Source: Dehalococcoidia bacterium
Lineage (GTDB): Bacteria; Chloroflexota; Dehalococcoidia; Lucifugimonadales; UBA3495
Assembly: GCA_002724585.1 (NCBI GenBank)
Contig: PBPE01000040.1
Location: forward strand, 20,857 to 65,881
Direction of reading: 5' to 3'
DNA: 45,025 bases
The notes under the pieces were generated by a model. That model did no database searches. It saw only the letters and a list, made by a program, of their open reading frames with translations, and was not told the DNA's origin. Shown here in pieces: positions 10,111-20,645 of this stretch; position 1 is the stretch's first letter; the number at the start of each line of letters is the position of its first letter. The translations under genes were made by a program, and so were the position numbers.

Positions 10111-11472
10111 ATGAATAGACTACCGTTAGAAGGCGTAAGAGTCGTAGACATAAGCAGGGTATTTGCTATGCCTTACTGTGGAGCGTACCTTGCTGATTTG
10201 GGTGCGGAAGTCATCAAAATAGACACGCATTATTCAGCGTTTGTTGATACGACTAGGACCCTGAATGGACCGTATCCAAACAATGAGCCTACTGAGGATT
10301 ATTGGGAGACAGCCGGTACTTTTCAGACATTGAATAGAGGGAAGCGCAGTCTTACGTTAGATTTGAGGTCTGAAAAGGGACTAGAGACATTAAAAGAACT
10401 TGTCGCAATTAGTGATATATTTCTCGAAAATTTCACTCCTCGAGTGATGCGTAGATTCGGACTAGATTATCCTAATCTAAAGCAAGTTAAACCTGATCTT
10501 ATAATGGTTTCTAATACCGGATATGGGCATAGTGGTCCTTGGAGCAACTTTGGGGCAATGGCGACAGCATTGGAACCAACACATGGTACTGGCGCTTTCA
10601 TGGGTTATTTAGAACCAGATGACACGGGTAACCTTTCTGAAGGTTTTATCCCTAATAAAATTGCGAATTCATACACGGATTTCTTGGCAAGTTGGACGGG
10701 ACAACTTGCAGTTTTAACAAGTTTGTACAACAGGCATAATACCGGTCAAGGCATGTGGATAGATTTAGCAATGTATCAAGTAGGCGCATCATTTATGGGT
10801 GAAGGCATTCTAGATTACGCATTCAATGGGCGTAGGACTCGCAGATTAGGTAATAGGCATGAATATTACTCACCTCATGGTTGTTATCAATGTATTGGCC
10901 AGGATAATTGGGTAGTTTTGGCGGTAAGAGACGATTATGAATGGACCACTTTGTGTAAATTGATAGGTGAAAAAGAACTGATAGACAATGAACAGTATCA
11001 TGATCCGATGGTCAGATATAAATTTCAAGATCGGATCGACGAAATTATAAATGCGTGGACATATTCGAGAAGTTCCAACCAAATTATGATACTTCTTCAG
11101 GAAAATGGAATTCCCTGTGGTCAAGTTTTGAATGCTAAGGAGATGCTTGCCGATAATAATTTTATTGACAGAGGTTATTTCGAATCTATAGAGCATCCAA
11201 TTAGTTCGGGAATAGGAAAACGGAGGTATACTAGTCGCGGGTGGAGTTTGTCAAGAAACCAGATAAGTATCAAAACACCCGCTCCTTCATTGGGTGAAGC
11301 TAACGAATATGTTCTGGGAGAACTTTTAGCTCTCCCTCATGAACATGTTGTGGCATTAGAAGAGCAAGGAGCGATAGGAGAAACCTTGGAGGGAGCAAAG
11401 ATCCCGGAAGTTATATCTCTAGAACGCCAATCAGAACTTGGCTGGATTGTAGATTACGATGAGAGCAGATAA
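10111..11472 (+). CDS. CaiB/BaiF CoA-transferase family protein
   Basis: LEGVRVVDISRVFAMPYCGAYLADLGAEVIKI; RGKRSLTLDLRSEKG; PDLIMVSNTGYGHSGPW. Confidence 0.92.
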   Translation: MNRLPLEGVRVVDISRVFAMPYCGAYLADLGAEVIKIDTHYSAFVDTTRTLNGPYPNNEPTEDYWETAGTFQTLNRGKRSLTLDLRSEKGLETLKELVAISDIFLENFTPRVMRRFGLDYPNLKQVKPDLIMVSNTGYGHSGPWSNFGAMATALEPTHGTGAFMGYLEPDDTGNLSEGFIPNKIANSYTDFLASWTGQLAVLTSLYNRHNTGQGMWIDLAMYQVGASFMGEGILDYAFNGRRTRRLGNRHEYYSPHGCYQCIGQDNWVVLAVRDDYEWTTLCKLIGEKELIDNEQYHDPMVRYKFQDRIDEIINAWTYSRSSNQIMILLQENGIPCGQVLNAKEMLADNNFIDRGYFESIEHPISSGIGKRRYTSRGWSLSRNQISIKTPAPSLGEANEYVLGELLALPHEHVVALEEQGAIGETLEGAKIPEVISLERQSELGWIVDYDESR

Positions 11473-11534
11473 AAATTAGCGAGGGAAATCAGATTGTTAT
11501 TGATTCATCAGGTAAATAGTTATACGCCTATTGG

Positions 11535-13082
11535 TTGGAGAGTTTAATTCATTCTATGAGTGTATTCAGCTTAATACTAGATCGTTTAAATATTGTGGGT
11601 GCGTTTAAGCAATTAGGTTCGACACAACAGCGCAAAGACACGCTTTTCGCATTAGCTTTCGGACAACTATTAGTCCAATCAACGTTCATTCCCATTACCC
11701 TTACTATTCCGTCTATTGCTCATTACTTTTCAGTGGATATAGATGATGCATCGTGGTCGGTAATAGCCAGATTGTTAGTACTTGGGAGCACTGTATTTAT
11801 ATCTGCTAGGTTAGGGGATAGATACGGTTATGCTCTGGTGTTCTTCGTTGGAATAATCGTAATGTGTATAGCTAACCTATTAGCTGCGACATCTGGTAGT
11901 TTAATTCAGTTAATAATATGGAGTGGACTAGGTGGTGCCGGAGGAGCACTAGTATCTGCTAATTCCAACGCTATTTTGAGTGTCGTATTCTCGGCCAACG
12001 AAAGAGGTAGGGCTTTTGCGGTACCTGTAACTGCCTCACGAATTGGAACTTTATTAGGTGTGGCCTTATACGGCTTATTTTTGTCATTTGTAAGTTGGCG
12101 GTTGGTATTTGTCAGTACGCTGCTTATGGGTTTATTGGCAATATACTATAGTTACCCAATATTGAAGTACCATTTTCAAGGACTATTGGGAGAACGTAAA
12201 TACATCAAGATCAATTATTTGTCAGCAGCCTTATTGGTTGCGACTTTGAGTGTCTTTATCTTATCAGGATCACACTTGCATGATGGATCAGAATCCTTTA
12301 CCTCCCCAGAAGCGTTGGGTTATCACATACCTATGCACGCTTTGGCTTTGGCCTTAGGGTTGTTATTTTTCGTAATGCAAATTAGAAGCCCCAATCCGTT
12401 TTTAGATTTTCAGTACTTTAGGCGAAAATATTTTTCTATGGCCTTGTTCAGTAATACGACTTTCCATTTATCTATGCTGACTATTTTTACTCTAGTTCCA
12501 ATTGTGGTTGAGGATGGGCTCGGGTATACACCGATAGTGGTGTCGTGTATTCTGCTTGTTCACCAGAGCTTTGGATTATGGCTTCCGGCGATAGCAGGGA
12601 TGATTTACGATAGGTATAACCCAAGATGGCTAGGTCCAGTTTCTCTGATGTTAGTAGCCACTGGTGTAGGATTGCTGGGTATTTTTGCGTCTGTTGTGCC
12701 GGTGTGGGGGATCCCTATACTGCTTGTCCCTGCCTCTGTAGGGACAGGATTGTTCATATCCCCTTATAACGCATTGGTTATGAATACGTTGCCTGAGAAT
12801 AGAGGATTTGCTTCAGGAATGCTGGAGACTACCAGGCAAATGGGACATACGATTGGTACTACAATGGCGGCAATGATATTAGGTATAAGTTTGCCTGCGA
12901 CAATAGCACTTATACCGGATACTGATGCACAGATCTATTATCAACAGGGCTTTAGATTAGCATCTCTGACTGTTGTATGGATAGTTTCTGCAGGTTGTAT
13001 TGTAGCTCTATTCCAGAAAGTACCGGTGGTGACGGCGACTTCTGGTAGTCAGGAAGGTTCCGCGCCTGCAAGAGCGAACTAA
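11535..13082 (+). CDS. MFS transporter, drug-resistance-type
   Basis: About 14 hydrophobic segments; ARLGDRYGYALVFFVGI motif. Confidence 0.85.
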   Translation: MESLIHSMSVFSLILDRLNIVGAFKQLGSTQQRKDTLFALAFGQLLVQSTFIPITLTIPSIAHYFSVDIDDASWSVIARLLVLGSTVFISARLGDRYGYALVFFVGIIVMCIANLLAATSGSLIQLIIWSGLGGAGGALVSANSNAILSVVFSANERGRAFAVPVTASRIGTLLGVALYGLFLSFVSWRLVFVSTLLMGLLAIYYSYPILKYHFQGLLGERKYIKINYLSAALLVATLSVFILSGSHLHDGSESFTSPEALGYHIPMHALALALGLLFFVMQIRSPNPFLDFQYFRRKYFSMALFSNTTFHLSMLTIFTLVPIVVEDGLGYTPIVVSCILLVHQSFGLWLPAIAGMIYDRYNPRWLGPVSLMLVATGVGLLGIFASVVPVWGIPILLVPASVGTGLFISPYNALVMNTLPENRGFASGMLETTRQMGHTIGTTMAAMILGISLPATIALIPDTDAQIYYQQGFRLASLTVVWIVSAGCIVALFQKVPVVTATSGSQEGSAPARAN

Positions 13083-13154
13083 TGAATATCTGTTTCAACG
13101 TTTGAACAGCCAATCGTATCGACATGAAGTTAATTGGATGCTACGAGGGGGCAC

Positions 13155-14180
13155 ATGTCAAAAAATATTGCGGTGATTGGTACTGGTGCTACCGGAAGTG
13201 TAATTGGCGGTTTGCTCACGGCCGGAGGTCAGAATGTAACTATGATTGACCAGTGGGGGCAACATGTAAATGCCATGAAAGAGTCCGGGCTGCATATATC
13301 CATTCAAGAAGAAGAATTTACAGTGCCTGTCCACGCGATACACCTTTATGAGGTATGTCAGCTCGACACGTTATTCGATATTGTTTTTATAGCTTGTAAA
13401 TCTTACGACACTTTATGGCTAACTCATTTGATTGCTCCGTACCTGCAAACCGACGGATTCATGGTCTCTGCTCAAAATAGCTTAAATGATGAGTGGATTG
13501 CTCCGATCGTAGGCCACAATAGAGACATTGGATGTGTTTTGACGATGTCATCAGAGGTGTTCGAGCCAGGACATTTGAAGCGTAACACGCCTATGGACAG
13601 AGTCACGTTTACTGTTGGAGAATTGAGCGGTCGTATAACCCCCAGATTGCAAGAACTCCAACAAATTCTGAGTTCTGCAGGCAAAACAGAACTGACGACC
13701 AACTTGTGGGGGCTCAGGTGGTCAAAACTAGTTTTTAATTCTACTGTTGCGCCTGTGTGTGCTCTATCAGGGTTGGGCCCAGCTCATTTAGCGGATGCTC
13801 CTGAAAGAGTGCGTATATGTCTGGAATTAGGTCGAGAAGCACTTTTGGTGGGTCAGGCTTTGGGGTACTCTATGGAACCAGTTTTTGGTTTGAGTATGGA
13901 AGAAGCAATCGCTTCGCCAGAATCATTAATAGAAAATATAGTAAAGGCTTCACGGTTCGAGGGAAGAGGGGCGAGATCATTTTTCCATCAAGATGTTCTG
14001 AAAGGGAGGCCCACAGAAGTAGATTTTATAAACGGTTTAGTATGCAGGAAGGGTAGAGAATCTGGCGTTGCTACCCCTGCTAATGATGCGGCAGTGGAAT
14101 TTGTTAAACGACTAGAAAGAGGAGAGTTATCTCCTGACCCTGTAAATATCGTTCGTCTAGAGAGTTACATGGCTATCTAA
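13155..14180 (+). CDS. Ketopantoate reductase family (PanE/ApbA-like)
   Basis: IAVIGTGATGSVIGGLLTAGG; WGLRWSKLVFNS; GRPTEVDFINGLVCRKG motif. Confidence 0.88.
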   Translation: MSKNIAVIGTGATGSVIGGLLTAGGQNVTMIDQWGQHVNAMKESGLHISIQEEEFTVPVHAIHLYEVCQLDTLFDIVFIACKSYDTLWLTHLIAPYLQTDGFMVSAQNSLNDEWIAPIVGHNRDIGCVLTMSSEVFEPGHLKRNTPMDRVTFTVGELSGRITPRLQELQQILSSAGKTELTTNLWGLRWSKLVFNSTVAPVCALSGLGPAHLADAPERVRICLELGREALLVGQALGYSMEPVFGLSMEEAIASPESLIENIVKASRFEGRGARSFFHQDVLKGRPTEVDFINGLVCRKGRESGVATPANDAAVEFVKRLERGELSPDPVNIVRLESYMAI

Positions 14181-14201
14181 ATACACATATATTGATTTTA
14201 T

Positions 14202-14888
14202 TTGGGGGCTAGAATGGTAGAAAAAAAAGGTCGAGCTGTCATGATGGTTATGGTGGACATTGATGCAGAGCTGGATGGTGATTTTAATGCGTGGTACGAC
14301 CAAGAGCATGTTCCTGAATTGTTAACGATGCCTGGGTTTTTGAATGCTGGGAGATACCAGGCTATAAAAGGCGGGCCGCGTTATCTTGCATGCTATGAAT
14401 TAGAGTCAATAGATGCGCTACAAACTTCCGAATATCTCAATATGCGGAAGAATCCATCTGATTGGACTAAGAGGATATCGCTGTCTACTAATGGGCGAAG
14501 TTACGTTCGTAATGTATATACGCAAATTTATCCGGATACAAGGGATGAAAATACTTTAGGTAGAGGTATGGCACCCGCTCTGCAAGTAGGTCGGATGGAA
14601 GTCCCCGAGGATATTGAGGCAAAATATAATGAATATTATGATACAGTCAGGACTCCATCTAATTTAACAGTTCCGGGATGCATAGCAGTGAGAAGATACT
14701 CAGCAGTTGAAGGTGGGCCAAAGTATCTCACGATCTATGAATTTGAACATGAAAAAGTCCCAGAAACGTTAGCATGGGAAGAAAGACGTTCTATGGATCG
14801 CATGCATGAATTTATTGGTGGAAACTATGGGCATGCGCATGGTTCACCGGGTGTATATCGACGCATATTACCAGCTAGGTCGTTTTAA
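14202..14888 (+). CDS. Duplicated dimeric alpha/beta-barrel (DABB/EthD-like) protein
   Basis: Two internal repeats: FNAWYDQEHVPELLTMPGFLNAGRYQAIKGGPRYLACYELES and YNEYYDTVRTPSNLTVPGCIAVRRYSAVEGGPKYLTIYEFEH. Confidence 0.7.
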   Translation: MGARMVEKKGRAVMMVMVDIDAELDGDFNAWYDQEHVPELLTMPGFLNAGRYQAIKGGPRYLACYELESIDALQTSEYLNMRKNPSDWTKRISLSTNGRSYVRNVYTQIYPDTRDENTLGRGMAPALQVGRMEVPEDIEAKYNEYYDTVRTPSNLTVPGCIAVRRYSAVEGGPKYLTIYEFEHEKVPETLAWEERRSMDRMHEFIGGNYGHAHGSPGVYRRILPARSF

Positions 14889-14938
14889 CGATAAAGGGAG
14901 TACTGATTTGATTGTTCAGTACTCCCTTTATCGTTAAA
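14884..14938. terminator. Bidirectional terminator hairpin, 23-bp perfect stem
   Basis: TTTAACGATAAAGGGAGTACTGA (14884-14906), 9-nt loop, exact reverse complement TCAGTACTCCCTTTATCGTTAAA (14916-14938), between convergent genes. Confidence 0.85.
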
Positions 14939-14950
14939 CAGCCAGTAAAT

Positions 14951-15565
14951 TTAGTCCTCTGTTGTTTGTTCAAGTTGCTCTGGAGGGGATTGCATATTCA
15001 TTTGGTTAGGTGTCAATACATGTGAAAGAATGAAATGTCCTACATCCCTTCGCATAGGGTCTGATACTTCACATCCGCGCAAAAAATCAAATCCGGGATC
15101 CAGTTCCTCTATTAGTTGAGCGACTTTAGAAGTTCCATGTCTAGCAGCGACAAGATATTCAATGCTTTTTGGATCTCGTCCCAACTCCTCTTCTTCTCGC
15201 CCTGTTTTTTCCAAATCTTCTTCGTAGTCTACTTGGTCGGATATTGCTAAAGACTTTAAAGCTTCTTGACGGTGTTCATTTATTTCTTTGAATAGGCTGT
15301 ATAGTGATTGGACCAACGTAGACACGGCCTCGAGTCTATGTGCTACTTGGCGTTGTTTATCGGTAGCCAATTTGACTTCACTTTTCGCTCTTTCTGTTGC
15401 GTTCTCTCTAGCCAGATTCCGTTCATTACGTTGCTTAGTTTTAGCTAATTCGTCTCGAAGTCTGGGGGCGTCTGACGCGAGGGATTCCAGTTTTTGTACT
15501 TGGTTCTCGGCTTCCTCAGCAAGCCTCAATTGTGCTTCAAGAGAGGTAGTGTCTACATTTACCAT
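14951..15565 (-). CDS. Hypothetical coiled-coil protein
   Basis: 204-aa ORF, long Glu/Lys/Leu-rich helical region. Confidence 0.65.
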   Translation of the reverse strand: MVNVDTTSLEAQLRLAEEAENQVQKLESLASDAPRLRDELAKTKQRNERNLARENATERAKSEVKLATDKQRQVAHRLEAVSTLVQSLYSLFKEINEHRQEALKSLAISDQVDYEEDLEKTGREEEELGRDPKSIEYLVAARHGTSKVAQLIEELDPGFDFLRGCEVSDPMRRDVGHFILSHVLTPNQMNMQSPPEQLEQTTED

Positions 15566-15855
15566 TTTTTAAGCTCCTTCAGTGAAAAATATATTCCCTG
15601 AAACCATGCTAGGCTTTTCTGAAGGGTACAACTGAACGTTGACGATTCTGATGTCTAGCTTCTTTTGTGCTGTGCTGAAAACTATTAAAACGTATTGCCT
15701 ATGAGTGCTTCAATAAAAATCAATGCGGGAAAAGAGCAAAACAGACTTATGTTGGTCAAATATCGGGTTTACGGTGCCTATAATTACAAATCAGACAGGT
15801 GAATATAGGGATGATATGATACGCCTCAAAGAGATTGTATTTATAAGGAGATGTT

Positions 15856-16761
15856 ATGGCGATAGAAAAAATTTCTTCGGAATTAGACCATATAGTGGCG
15901 TCTAATGCGGAAATAATGGAACTTGGTAGTGGGTACGGTGGAGAACATGGGCCAGCGGAAGGCCCGTTATGGTGGTATGAAGATAACTATCTTCTCTTTA
16001 GCGATATACAGAATAACTGCCGTATGAAATGGTCAGAGTCGAAAGGCATGACAGTTGCTATGGCTCCTAGCAATCGGTCAAACGGCTTAACTAGAGATCT
16101 TCAAGGTAGATTATTAGCGTGCGAGCACGACACTAGGAGAGTAACTCGAACCGAATTGGATGGTAGTTTGACAGTTATAGCTAATAGTTTTCAGGGAAGA
16201 CAGTTAAACCGTCCCAATGATGTAGTGGTTAAATCTGACGGTAGTATTTATTTCACCGACCCATGGACTCATAGGCGTCCAAGAGAAGAATGGGATCTAA
16301 CATTTTCTGGCGTTTACAGGTTGTCTGCTGATCTGGGTACACTAACGCTCTTAGTAGGAGATTTTTTGGTGCCCAATGGAATAGCTTTTTCTCCCGATGA
16401 GAGTGTTCTATACATAAACGATACTAGAAGAGGGCATATAAGATCATTTGATTTGCAAGACGATGGGACTCTTGCACTTGCATCAGATAGAATTTTCTGC
16501 GATCTAACGGGACATCTCCCAGGTGTACCTGATGGAATGAAAGTAGATGTGGAAGGGAATGTTTACTGTGGAGGATCTGGGGGATTGTGGATTCTGGATC
16601 CAACAGGCTCGCATCTTGGAACAATAGCGCATGGCCAATCAGCCACTACTAATCTATGTTTTGGAGGTAGAGATTGGAAAACGTTGTTTTTCACGACGAG
16701 GGGAACGTTAGGTAGCGTAAAATGTAACATATCAGGTATTCCTACTCCAGCTAATCGGTAA
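15856..16761 (+). CDS. SMP-30/gluconolactonase/LRE family protein
   Basis: EGPLWWYEDNYLLFSDIQNN, RPNDVVVKSDGSIYFTDPW, VPDGMKVDVEGNVYCGG; AAGGAG SD. Confidence 0.92.
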   Translation: MAIEKISSELDHIVASNAEIMELGSGYGGEHGPAEGPLWWYEDNYLLFSDIQNNCRMKWSESKGMTVAMAPSNRSNGLTRDLQGRLLACEHDTRRVTRTELDGSLTVIANSFQGRQLNRPNDVVVKSDGSIYFTDPWTHRRPREEWDLTFSGVYRLSADLGTLTLLVGDFLVPNGIAFSPDESVLYINDTRRGHIRSFDLQDDGTLALASDRIFCDLTGHLPGVPDGMKVDVEGNVYCGGSGGLWILDPTGSHLGTIAHGQSATTNLCFGGRDWKTLFFTTRGTLGSVKCNISGIPTPANR

Positions 16762-16879
16762 TTGATACATAACTAGTTATTAGTTGCAAAGAGTTTGTGG
16801 CTGTAATATTCTGACCGTGAAACTGGGCTTGGGTAACCGCATTAGATTGGGTGTAATCTGATAGTTGTAGGAGGAGTAA

Positions 16880-17239
16880 ATGAAAAGGTTGAGGTTTTCA
16901 GAAATAGATCACATTCCTTTGGGTCCTGCAAATGCAATAGATGGTTGGACTGGGGGAGAAGTGCATCGTACTAGACAACCACTACTAGCCGATGGAGCAA
17001 GCAAGTTTTTTAACGCAAGTATTGTTCATTTTGAAAAAGGCGCTATCACTGGTTGGCATAAGCATGATACGGATCAGATACTGGTGATTACGTCTGGCAA
17101 TGGAGTGGTAGCCAATGAGACTGACCGGGTAGAAGTAGCGGTGGGAGATGTGGTCCAGGTATTAGCTGGCGAAAATCATTGGCATGGTGCAACATCTGAA
17201 ACTTATATGAGTCATATAACTATTACAGGGACCTCGTAG
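16880..17239 (+). CDS. Cupin domain protein
   Basis: GWHKHDTDQILVITSGNGVV and GDVVQVLAGENHWHGA cupin motifs; GGAGGAG SD. Confidence 0.88.
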   Translation: MKRLRFSEIDHIPLGPANAIDGWTGGEVHRTRQPLLADGASKFFNASIVHFEKGAITGWHKHDTDQILVITSGNGVVANETDRVEVAVGDVVQVLAGENHWHGATSETYMSHITITGTS

Positions 17240-17284
17240 CTTAGCACACAGCGACTGGAATAATGTTTTGAGAGAGGAGTAAGG

Positions 17285-17647
17285 ATGGACCTAATAGAGG
17301 AACAGCTAACTCAAAGTAAAACGATTGCGGTTGTGGGATTGTCTGATAATCCTGAAAGAGCAAGTTATGGAGTTTCCAGATATATGCAACAACAGGGTTA
17401 CCGAATAATTCCTGTTAACCCTATGATAAAGGAAGCTCTAGGCGAGAGAAGTTATCCAGATTTACGATCAATACCTGAACCAGTTGATATGGTTGATATT
17501 TTTCGCAGGTCTGAGCTCGTTGCTCCAGTCGTAGATGAAGCTATTGAGATTGGTGCCAAGTATATTTGGATGCAAGATGGTGTTGTTGATAATGAGTCCG
17601 CAGCTAAGGCTGAAGCAGCCGGTATACGTGTGATAATGGATGATTGA
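17285..17647 (+). CDS. CoA-binding protein (YccU-like)
   Basis: KTIAVVGLSDNPERASYGVSRYMQQQGYRIIPVNP...VDMVDIFRRSE...IWMQDGV. Confidence 0.92.
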   Translation: MDLIEEQLTQSKTIAVVGLSDNPERASYGVSRYMQQQGYRIIPVNPMIKEALGERSYPDLRSIPEPVDMVDIFRRSELVAPVVDEAIEIGAKYIWMQDGVVDNESAAKAEAAGIRVIMDD

Positions 17648-17983
17648 ACATTGCGCCAACATCGTCGTAGGTTCGGCGAAAAATAGATTCACGAGTGACC
17701 AGCGTGGACTCAAATAAGCTTAATTTGTAAGAGGCCCAAGGTGACTTGTTTTCCTTGACAGCGTTTGGCAGTGTAAGTACTATATCTATAATCATTCTAA
17801 GGTAAGAGTGAGTTACGAATAACGCGCTAATTGTTACGTGTAATCGTAAGGATTAGCGGATCATTCAGTGTTATTCGTAGAGTTGGGACAATTGGAACAC
17901 CTCGCGATCTCGCGTCGCCGGGATTTTGGCAAAACGTCAATGTGGAAAGCCACGAAAAATACTTGTATACAGAGGGGGAACGT

Positions 17984-19387
17984 ATGGCAGAACAAGATAT
18001 AGCTTTAATGGCTCATCTAATGCGTAGGGCCGGATTTGGGTCTACTTATGAAGAACTTGAACGTAGAGTTTCGGCAGGGTATGAAGCGACCGTAGACGAA
18101 TTATTAAACCCTGAAGGCCAGCCAGATTTGGATATGGATATTCTGGAGCGTCATTTTATCGATTGGCGTGACATGAATGCTTTGGAAGTTAATCAAGCGT
18201 ATTGGACATATAGGATGATTAACACCCAAAGGCCCTTGCAGGAAAAAGTAGCTTTGTTTTGGCATGGGATACTCTGCACAGGCAACTCGAAATGTGAACA
18301 TGGACGACAGGTCCAGTTACAGCTTGATATGTTCCGCGAATTAGGAATGAAAACATTCCCTGAGATTCTCCGAGGGTTGGCTAGAGATCCAGCTATGGTT
18401 TTTTATCTGGATAACTGCATGAGCCATAAGGGTGCCATAAACGAGAACTGGGGAAGAGAGTTGTTAGAACTGTTTTCGTTGGGTGTGGGTATGGATGATG
18501 AAGCAAACTACTCGGAAGATGACGTTAAGGAAGCAGCCAGAGCATTTACAGGGTGGACCATCACTAATCCAATACCCCGTTACCCGTATGGTAGGTATGA
18601 ATCAAACTTTATATACAATCCGTACGATCATGACGAAGAGGAGAAAACATTCCTCGGAGAAACAGGTAATTTTAACGGCGATGAGATCATAGATATAATC
18701 TGCAAGCAACCTTCCGCAGCACGGTTCGTTGCTAGGCACCTGTATAACTTTTTCGTAGCAGATGAAGCAGAGGTTCCCGCATGGCAGAGAACCGCTCCTA
18801 GAGACCCAGAAGCGATCAAATTGCTGGAAGAGGAGTATTACCGGTCCGGCTATAATATTGGAGCAATGCTGAAAGTCTTATTTAACTCGGACTTCTTTAA
18901 AAACGCTCGGTTTGAAAAAGTTAAAAGTCCTACCGAGGTTGTTATAGGGACTATGAGACTGGTGCGTGATTTCACAGAGCCAAAACTCGGATTACATCCC
19001 CTTGCAAATACGATTCGGTACATGGGCCAAGACTTAATGAATCCTCCTACCGTAGAGGGATGGCATACTGGCAAAGAGTGGATCGATAGCGGCACACTGG
19101 TAGAAAGAATCAACTTTGCAGCAGATCAGCTAGGTAATATAGGGTTACCAGGTGTTAAAGACATAGTCTCTAGGATTGAATCTGAACAGATTACCAATCC
19201 AGAGGGATTAGTTGATAGATGCTTAGAGATGGTTGGAAGTTATCAGTTAGCCGACGAAACTAGAGGTCAATTAGTAGAGCATGCTGGTAAAGGCGGCAGT
19301 GTTACCCCGGGAACTCAAGAATATTCACAGTGCATTTCTGAGGTTTTGCAGTTGATTGTTGCTACACAGGAATATCAGTTCGCGTAA
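17984..19387 (+). CDS. DUF1800 family protein
   Basis: HLMRRAGFG...WFHGILCTGNSK-type, NWGRELLELFSLGVG, YSEDDVKEAARAFTGW; ATG 17984 preceded by AGAGGGGGA. Confidence 0.93.
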   Translation: MAEQDIALMAHLMRRAGFGSTYEELERRVSAGYEATVDELLNPEGQPDLDMDILERHFIDWRDMNALEVNQAYWTYRMINTQRPLQEKVALFWHGILCTGNSKCEHGRQVQLQLDMFRELGMKTFPEILRGLARDPAMVFYLDNCMSHKGAINENWGRELLELFSLGVGMDDEANYSEDDVKEAARAFTGWTITNPIPRYPYGRYESNFIYNPYDHDEEEKTFLGETGNFNGDEIIDIICKQPSAARFVARHLYNFFVADEAEVPAWQRTAPRDPEAIKLLEEEYYRSGYNIGAMLKVLFNSDFFKNARFEKVKSPTEVVIGTMRLVRDFTEPKLGLHPLANTIRYMGQDLMNPPTVEGWHTGKEWIDSGTLVERINFAADQLGNIGLPGVKDIVSRIESEQITNPEGLVDRCLEMVGSYQLADETRGQLVEHAGKGGSVTPGTQEYSQCISEVLQLIVATQEYQFA

Positions 19388-19441
19388 TTAGTATTGAATT
19401 GGCCTGGAATGACTAGAAAAGAAAATAAAGGAGAAGAATAA

Positions 19442-20575
19442 ATGACTTCTACCAAGAAAGATCCAGTATTAGTAGTCCTGCAGCTGTCGGGTGGTAACGA
19501 TGCGCTCAACACTGTCGTGCCTCATGGCGACCCTCGCTATTATGATAATCGACCAAATGTTAGGGTCCCTGAAGATCAAGTGTTAAAAATAGATGATAAT
19601 GTTGGTCTAAACCCTAATATGGGGCCAATGAAGAAGATATACGATGAAGGTAAGATGGCTATCATCCAAGGTGTGGGCTATCCTAACCCAAATCGTTCAC
19701 ATTTCCGATCTATGGATATCTGGCATACTTGTGAACCGGACACACAGGGAACCGAAGGATGGCTGGGGCGGACAATCAAAGAAATAGATCCCAACAAAGA
19801 AAATGTGTTGACCGCCGTAAACTTTGGACGTGGACTTCCTAGAGCTCTCGCGGCGCCGGGCGTTCCTGTTGCGTCAGTTGGCAACCTAGCGACGTACGGC
19901 GTGTTGACCGGTATAGAGGGAGAAGATCAGAGGGCTGATGCACTAGATGTATTTTCCAGGATATATTCTCCGACATTAGGCCGGAGTATGGTTGTAGATT
20001 ACTTATCTCAAACTGGAATGGATGCGTTGAAAGGCGCAGATATACTTAGTACAGCTCCTGAAAGTTACTCCTCTACTGTTGAATATGGAAGCGATGTTGT
20101 TGGTCAGTATATGAAAAATATTGCTCAGGTCCATTTGGCTGGATTTGGGACGAGAATATTATATACAACAGCTCCATACAACAGTTTCGATACACATGCT
20201 GGAGAACTCGCTGCCCATGCGAAGTTATGGACAGATACATCGAACGCAATATCAGACTTTTACGATGACCTGCGTGAACATAATGCTAGTGATAACGTAT
20301 TACTCTTAGTGTTTACCGAGTTTGGTCGTCGGGTTCATGACAACGGTTCGGGCACTGATCACGGCTCCGGTGGTATGGCTTTTCTGATTGGAGATCACGT
20401 GAATGGTGGTTTGTATGGTGAGTATCCGTCATTGGAAGAAAGTAAACTTCTAGAGGGCGACTTGCACTTTAACAACGATTTCCGAGGGATATATACAAGC
20501 ATAATAGAAGATTGGATGAATATGGATGCTAAGCCAATAGTCAACGGCGGATTTGAGAAATTCGCACTAGTCTAA
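19442..20575 (+). CDS. DUF1501 family protein
   Basis: VVLQLSGGNDALNTVVP, YPNPNRSHFRSMDIWHT, FDTHAGE, FTEFGRRVHDNGSGTDHGSGG. Confidence 0.93.
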   Translation: MTSTKKDPVLVVLQLSGGNDALNTVVPHGDPRYYDNRPNVRVPEDQVLKIDDNVGLNPNMGPMKKIYDEGKMAIIQGVGYPNPNRSHFRSMDIWHTCEPDTQGTEGWLGRTIKEIDPNKENVLTAVNFGRGLPRALAAPGVPVASVGNLATYGVLTGIEGEDQRADALDVFSRIYSPTLGRSMVVDYLSQTGMDALKGADILSTAPESYSSTVEYGSDVVGQYMKNIAQVHLAGFGTRILYTTAPYNSFDTHAGELAAHAKLWTDTSNAISDFYDDLREHNASDNVLLLVFTEFGRRVHDNGSGTDHGSGGMAFLIGDHVNGGLYGEYPSLEESKLLEGDLHFNNDFRGIYTSIIEDWMNMDAKPIVNGGFEKFALV

Positions 20576-20645
20576 ATTGTGGTTGCATTCAAGAATCAAT
20601 GACTACGCGCTAGGTCTTTTGGAAATACAAAATAGTGAGGTAATA

